Assembly (NCBI RefSeq): GCF_021462225.1
Contig: NC_061806.1
Span: 23,456,144-23,520,143, forward strand
Length of the DNA: 64,000 nucleotides
Origin: Girardinichthys multiradiatus
Lineage: Eukaryota; Chordata; Actinopteri; Cyprinodontiformes; Goodeidae
Direction of reading: 5' to 3'
The position numbers were made by a program, and so were the translations under genes. The notes under the pieces are model-generated. The model searched no databases, was not told the DNA's origin, and saw only the letters and a program-made list of their open reading frames with translations. Of the stretch, positions 60,739-64,000 are shown piece after piece (position 1 is the first letter of the stretch; the number at the start of each line of letters is the position of its first letter).

Positions 60739-61180
60739 TATGTAGCTCATCAGTAGGTGGTTCTGGGGTAGAAAAGCACCTCATGCCCACTGTTAAGTAT
60801 GGTAGGGGATCTGTGATGCTGTGGGTCTGTTTCTCTTCCAAACAGGTTTCTTCCTGGGAAACTTGTCAGAGTGCGTAGCATCATGATCTCCTTGAAACAT
60901 CAAGAAAATGTAAATAAAAATCTGGTGGGTTCTGTCAGAAACCAGAAAATGGATATCTCAGGTTCTTTCAGCAGAATCATCATCCAAAACAAATGACCAA
61001 ATCCATCCAGAACCCAGGACTCTGGGCAATCTAGAGAGATTGTGGAAAGAGGAACATTCAAAACTCCTCCATTCTAGATACATTTGGTTTCTGAGATGTT
61101 GTAGGAGAAGCAACGTACTGCTCAACAGGCATAATGGGGTTCTACAAAGTGGGTGCTGTTAAATGTCAAACTGCACATTT
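60739..61180 (+). pseudogene. Old Tc1 relic, right part
   Basis: The frame that left off at WSNET resumes here. Further on the plus strand encodes EKHLMPTVKYGRGSVMLW near 60775-60828 and FFQQNHHPK near 60965-60990, where the second catalytic Asp is Asn. The 3' part has 'acccaggactctgg' and 'aatggggttctaca' in the same order as the relic at 11570-12115, so both belong to one family. Confidence 0.65.
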
Positions 61181-61189
61181 TCTAAAGAA

Positions 61190-63395
61190 TGACTATTTTT
61201 TGTTAACATGTTTGCTCGCTTTAGCTGTATTCTGCAGGTATAAATAGGGATTTAAAGATAGGAGTTGATAAAGCTGACTCAGGGTTTTCACAGATGGTAA
61301 AACTATTTTTTCTTCAGAGATGGAGAGCAAATTTGACCCTACTTCCACAACTCACTGTTGATCATCAACACGGGTCAGGGAGAGCATCTCATATAATTCC
61401 TTAAATAAGTTGCATTAGCAAAACTTCTAACGTGTACCAGGCAGACTTTACACCCCACATGTTTTTTATTCAGGCTGCACGTTCTGGAAAACTCATAAAA
61501 AATCTGAATTGAGTCCAGATGTTTGCTTTCAAAACATGCAGTCGTGTTTTTACCCTCTTGCTGCAGCCCTCTCCTTTTTCAGCCAACGATCCACCCACAA
61601 CTTAGCACCGAACAGCTTCATAAGGCAAATTCTAGTTTTTCTTCTTCAGAGTCTAAGAGCAGTTGGATTAATCAAAACATTAATGTTCCACTAGAGCAAG
61701 AATATCATAAGACGTCCACTGAAGTTTCTTACACTGTTGTAGAATTTAGTGCCCAATTCATCTTTGAACGACAACCTCCACACATAGCTGAGAGAATTAT
61801 AGATGCACCGATTGAGCTGATCCTGGCCAACCTGCTGATTCGGATTTTTTTTTTAATTTACTTGTAAAATTCTGTTTTGTAAAATAAACTAGATTTGTTT
61901 CAGAACAGTAGCTGCATACATTTTAGAATAAGACCTTTTGAAATCACATTTTAGAAGTCATAAAATTAGTCAGTCCAGAGCACTGAACTCTACCTGCTAT
62001 CTTCACAGACCTTCACAAACCTTTACAGTAAAACAGGTTTTGACAAAACTGGCCTATTTTTTTTCAAAAGATTTTCTATCCGCTAATTGTCAAACAAATT
62101 GAGGCTTTTCAACAAAGTGGAATTCAAGTTGAAAATGGGAATTTGGAGCGCTTGTTCATTATGTGGGGCTCAGACGATTACAATCTTCATCAGCTGGAGT
62201 TTCATTAGGGACACTCACAGTATTGAACAATGCCAGTAAATCTTTATCAAGAGAACTCATTAGCCGCAAACTTTCTAATCAGCACCAGAGAGCTTGGAGG
62301 GCTTTGAAAGGGTGCAGAGTGCAGCCTGATTAAAAACTAAATATTTCGTTTTAAATAACCTTTAACAAAACAATTTGACCCTGGGAAAGTCACAATAACA
62401 TAATTAAAACCTCTGCATTTATTTCAAATTTAGATTTTTATGTTCATCTATTTTTTAACTGTACTTAGTCTGTTTGAAGTAGTCATGAGTGGGTTATCAT
62501 TGGTGTTGGTATGAAAATATTAGTTTCAAAACTGCCAACATCTTCTATAAAACTGTTCTACAGTCCAAGTTACTTTCAGTGATATGCGAGTGAACATGCT
62601 GAAGTCACTGGAGTTTTCAATCGCTGTATAGAACATAGATTACCTCTGCCCTGTCCCCCTTCCTGACCCATTGCTGTGTGGTTAGCTGGCTGAAAGAAAT
62701 GAAGCTGTTTAAAATTATTTCTGGCCCCGAAAAACAGACGTTCATGGTATGAAAACTAAAGGAGAGCCACTTGTCCAAAATTTAGCAGTTTCTAAGTTAG
62801 CTTAACAGCAAGTCTGTTTAGCAGTTGACTGCAGGCTAGCTACCTGAGCAGATAGCCTGACTAATTATTCATTTCATATTAACTTGTTGCTGTATAAAAG
62901 GTTAGAACAGCAAAAGGTAAAACTGAATAATGGGCAGATTTACTTAAAAGCTGCAACTAAATTTAGCAGGAGTAAATTTTGTATGTTTGCTAAAACCTAT
63001 ACATCAAAATCAACCCAGCAGTAAAAACCTTTCAAGCAGGAATATTTTTTGTTAATATTTGTTTTTTAAATAAAAGAAGTAGATCATGTTATACATTTTT
63101 GTTTTGTTTTAAAATGTTTGTGTAAACAGTTATTTTTTTTACTTAAGGTTATCATCTTGTTAGACTCACAAGTTCCACAATCAAAAGTAAACAAAAAAAA
63201 AAAAAAAAACACATTTAGGAAGCAGACAAAAACCACAACACAAATTCAACCCCACGGCCAAATTATAGAGAGAAACGACAAATGAAAAACAAGAGAATGA
63301 AAGAGAAAACAACAAAGAGATAAGACTGCGCACAAATGAGGGGTGGCAGGGGGCTAATAATAATAACTCCTCTCTGACTAAGACAATGGGGGTTG
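61190..63395. other. No gene recognised
   Basis: AT-rich sequence, presumably intron of the TRIQK-like gene or its upstream flank. The 114-codon frame at 61523 has no domain. A 'tagatgcaccgattgagctg' phrase at 61800 resembles the end of a hAT-derived repeat. Confidence 0.3.
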
Positions 63396-63399
63396 GGGG

Positions 63400-63720
63400 T
63401 GACAATTAAAAAGCGTCAGCCTCCACCCAACTATCTGTGTACACGTTGCAGAGCCTCATCATCAGCCGCATTGGTCTTCATTAGCCTTGGCCCGCATTTA
63501 TCTCCAACCCAGCAGCCTCCAAAAAGCTTAAAGTCCTCTCTTAATTGGAAAACTTTTATATTTCATGCACTTTAGCTTCATATATTACCCGCCGGGCTCC
63601 TGCCGCTTGATTTACTTTTCCATTTTGCCAGGGCCTCGGAGAAAAAGGAAAGCGTGATCAAATCGCGGAGCCTTGATTGATTTCCGCTTTCTCTTTTCGT
63701 CTCTGGCAGCTTAGAAAATA
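63400..63720. other. Candidate conserved non-coding block
   Basis: The block is complex and moderately GC-rich and has homeodomain and PBX/HOX-like words ('cttaattgga', 'ccttgattgatttccgc'). Its texture is unlike the surrounding AT-rich DNA. The short frame at 63393 has no domain. Conservation is not shown here. Confidence 0.3.
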
Positions 63721-64000
63721 TAATAAAGACAGCAGTATTTTTTTTTTTAGAAAACATCAGAAAGAAAATATTTTGCTCAAGATATACAGAAGCATTTGAC
63801 TAAAATCTGGTGAAACAAAAGGAGACAAAACAATCCCTCGCCCCACTTCTTTATGCCAACAGCTGGTTACAGTAACTCGACTATGAAAACAAGCTGGAGG
63901 GGTTTCGTTGCAAACACTCGAGTCGTACAAAGCACCTGCACTTGATTGAGATCCCCGTTTTCTAGGAGAGCGGCCCACTGAGTCGAGGCCCGCAAACACA
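63721..64000. other. No gene recognised at the window edge
   Basis: An 80-codon minus-strand frame (63757-63999) runs to the window edge without a domain and cannot be judged. A T10 run lies near 63739. Confidence 0.25.

Noticed and set aside
1..64000. CRISPR arrays, bacterial operons, rRNA or intact tRNA genes
   Set aside because: None was seen. The tRNA-like segments belong to SINE-like elements, and the sequence is vertebrate in character.

Overview
The window looks like intergenic and intronic DNA from a teleost fish. It is AT-rich, has long non-coding stretches, and carries a dense, layered set of fish-type mobile elements: RTE- and Rex1/CR1-type LINEs, Tc1/mariner and hAT transposons, tRNA-derived SINE-like elements, LTR fragments and a Penelope-like remnant. 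There are no bacterial gene features. Family names below come from recognising sequence hallmarks, not from a database search.

Only one host coding exon is well supported. It is a 35-codon terminal exon on the minus strand (55565-55672) with a splice acceptor, a membrane-spanning segment and an acidic C-terminus that resembles TRIQK. No other TRIQK exon was found in the 8.3 kb upstream, so the rest of the gene probably lies past the right edge. Most of the window would then be the region 3' of this gene. Several complex, non-repetitive blocks (for example 3000-3420, 50230-50660 and 63400-63720) look like candidate conserved non-coding elements.

Layout. 1-870: a dispersed repeat. 900-2330: a Tc1 relic, then an LTR-like sequence. 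4690-5070: a hAT transposase relic. 5350-5880: a Tc1 relic. 7488-8289: a partial second copy of the LTR-like sequence between 57-bp direct duplications. 8780-9830: an internally deleted Tc1-type element. 11240-14900: more Tc1 relics, a GT repeat and a 62-bp poly-C tract. 19925-20370: a Penelope-like relic. 23200-24110: degenerate tandem repeats split by a SINE-like element. 29690-33771: an LTR-like piece, a SINE, a perfect 95-bp inverted duplication and a nearly complete RTE (Rex3-like) LINE with an 857-codon open frame. 39240-42630: an RTE fragment and a Tc1-type relic split by a 1.49-kb non-autonomous hAT element. 44257-44933: a solo LTR. 45960-49010: a Rex1/CR1-type LINE relic split by a 1.28-kb element that encodes a small membrane protein. 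49195-52420: repeat relics and microsatellites. 55565-55672: the TRIQK-like exon. 59040-61180: a Tc1 relic split by a young Tc1 element. 63400-63720: a candidate conserved block.

The most informative structures are the nested insertions with exact target duplications, the LINE whose 5' flank was copied in reverse, and the unassigned 1.28-kb retroelement-like unit with a 101-residue membrane-protein ORF.
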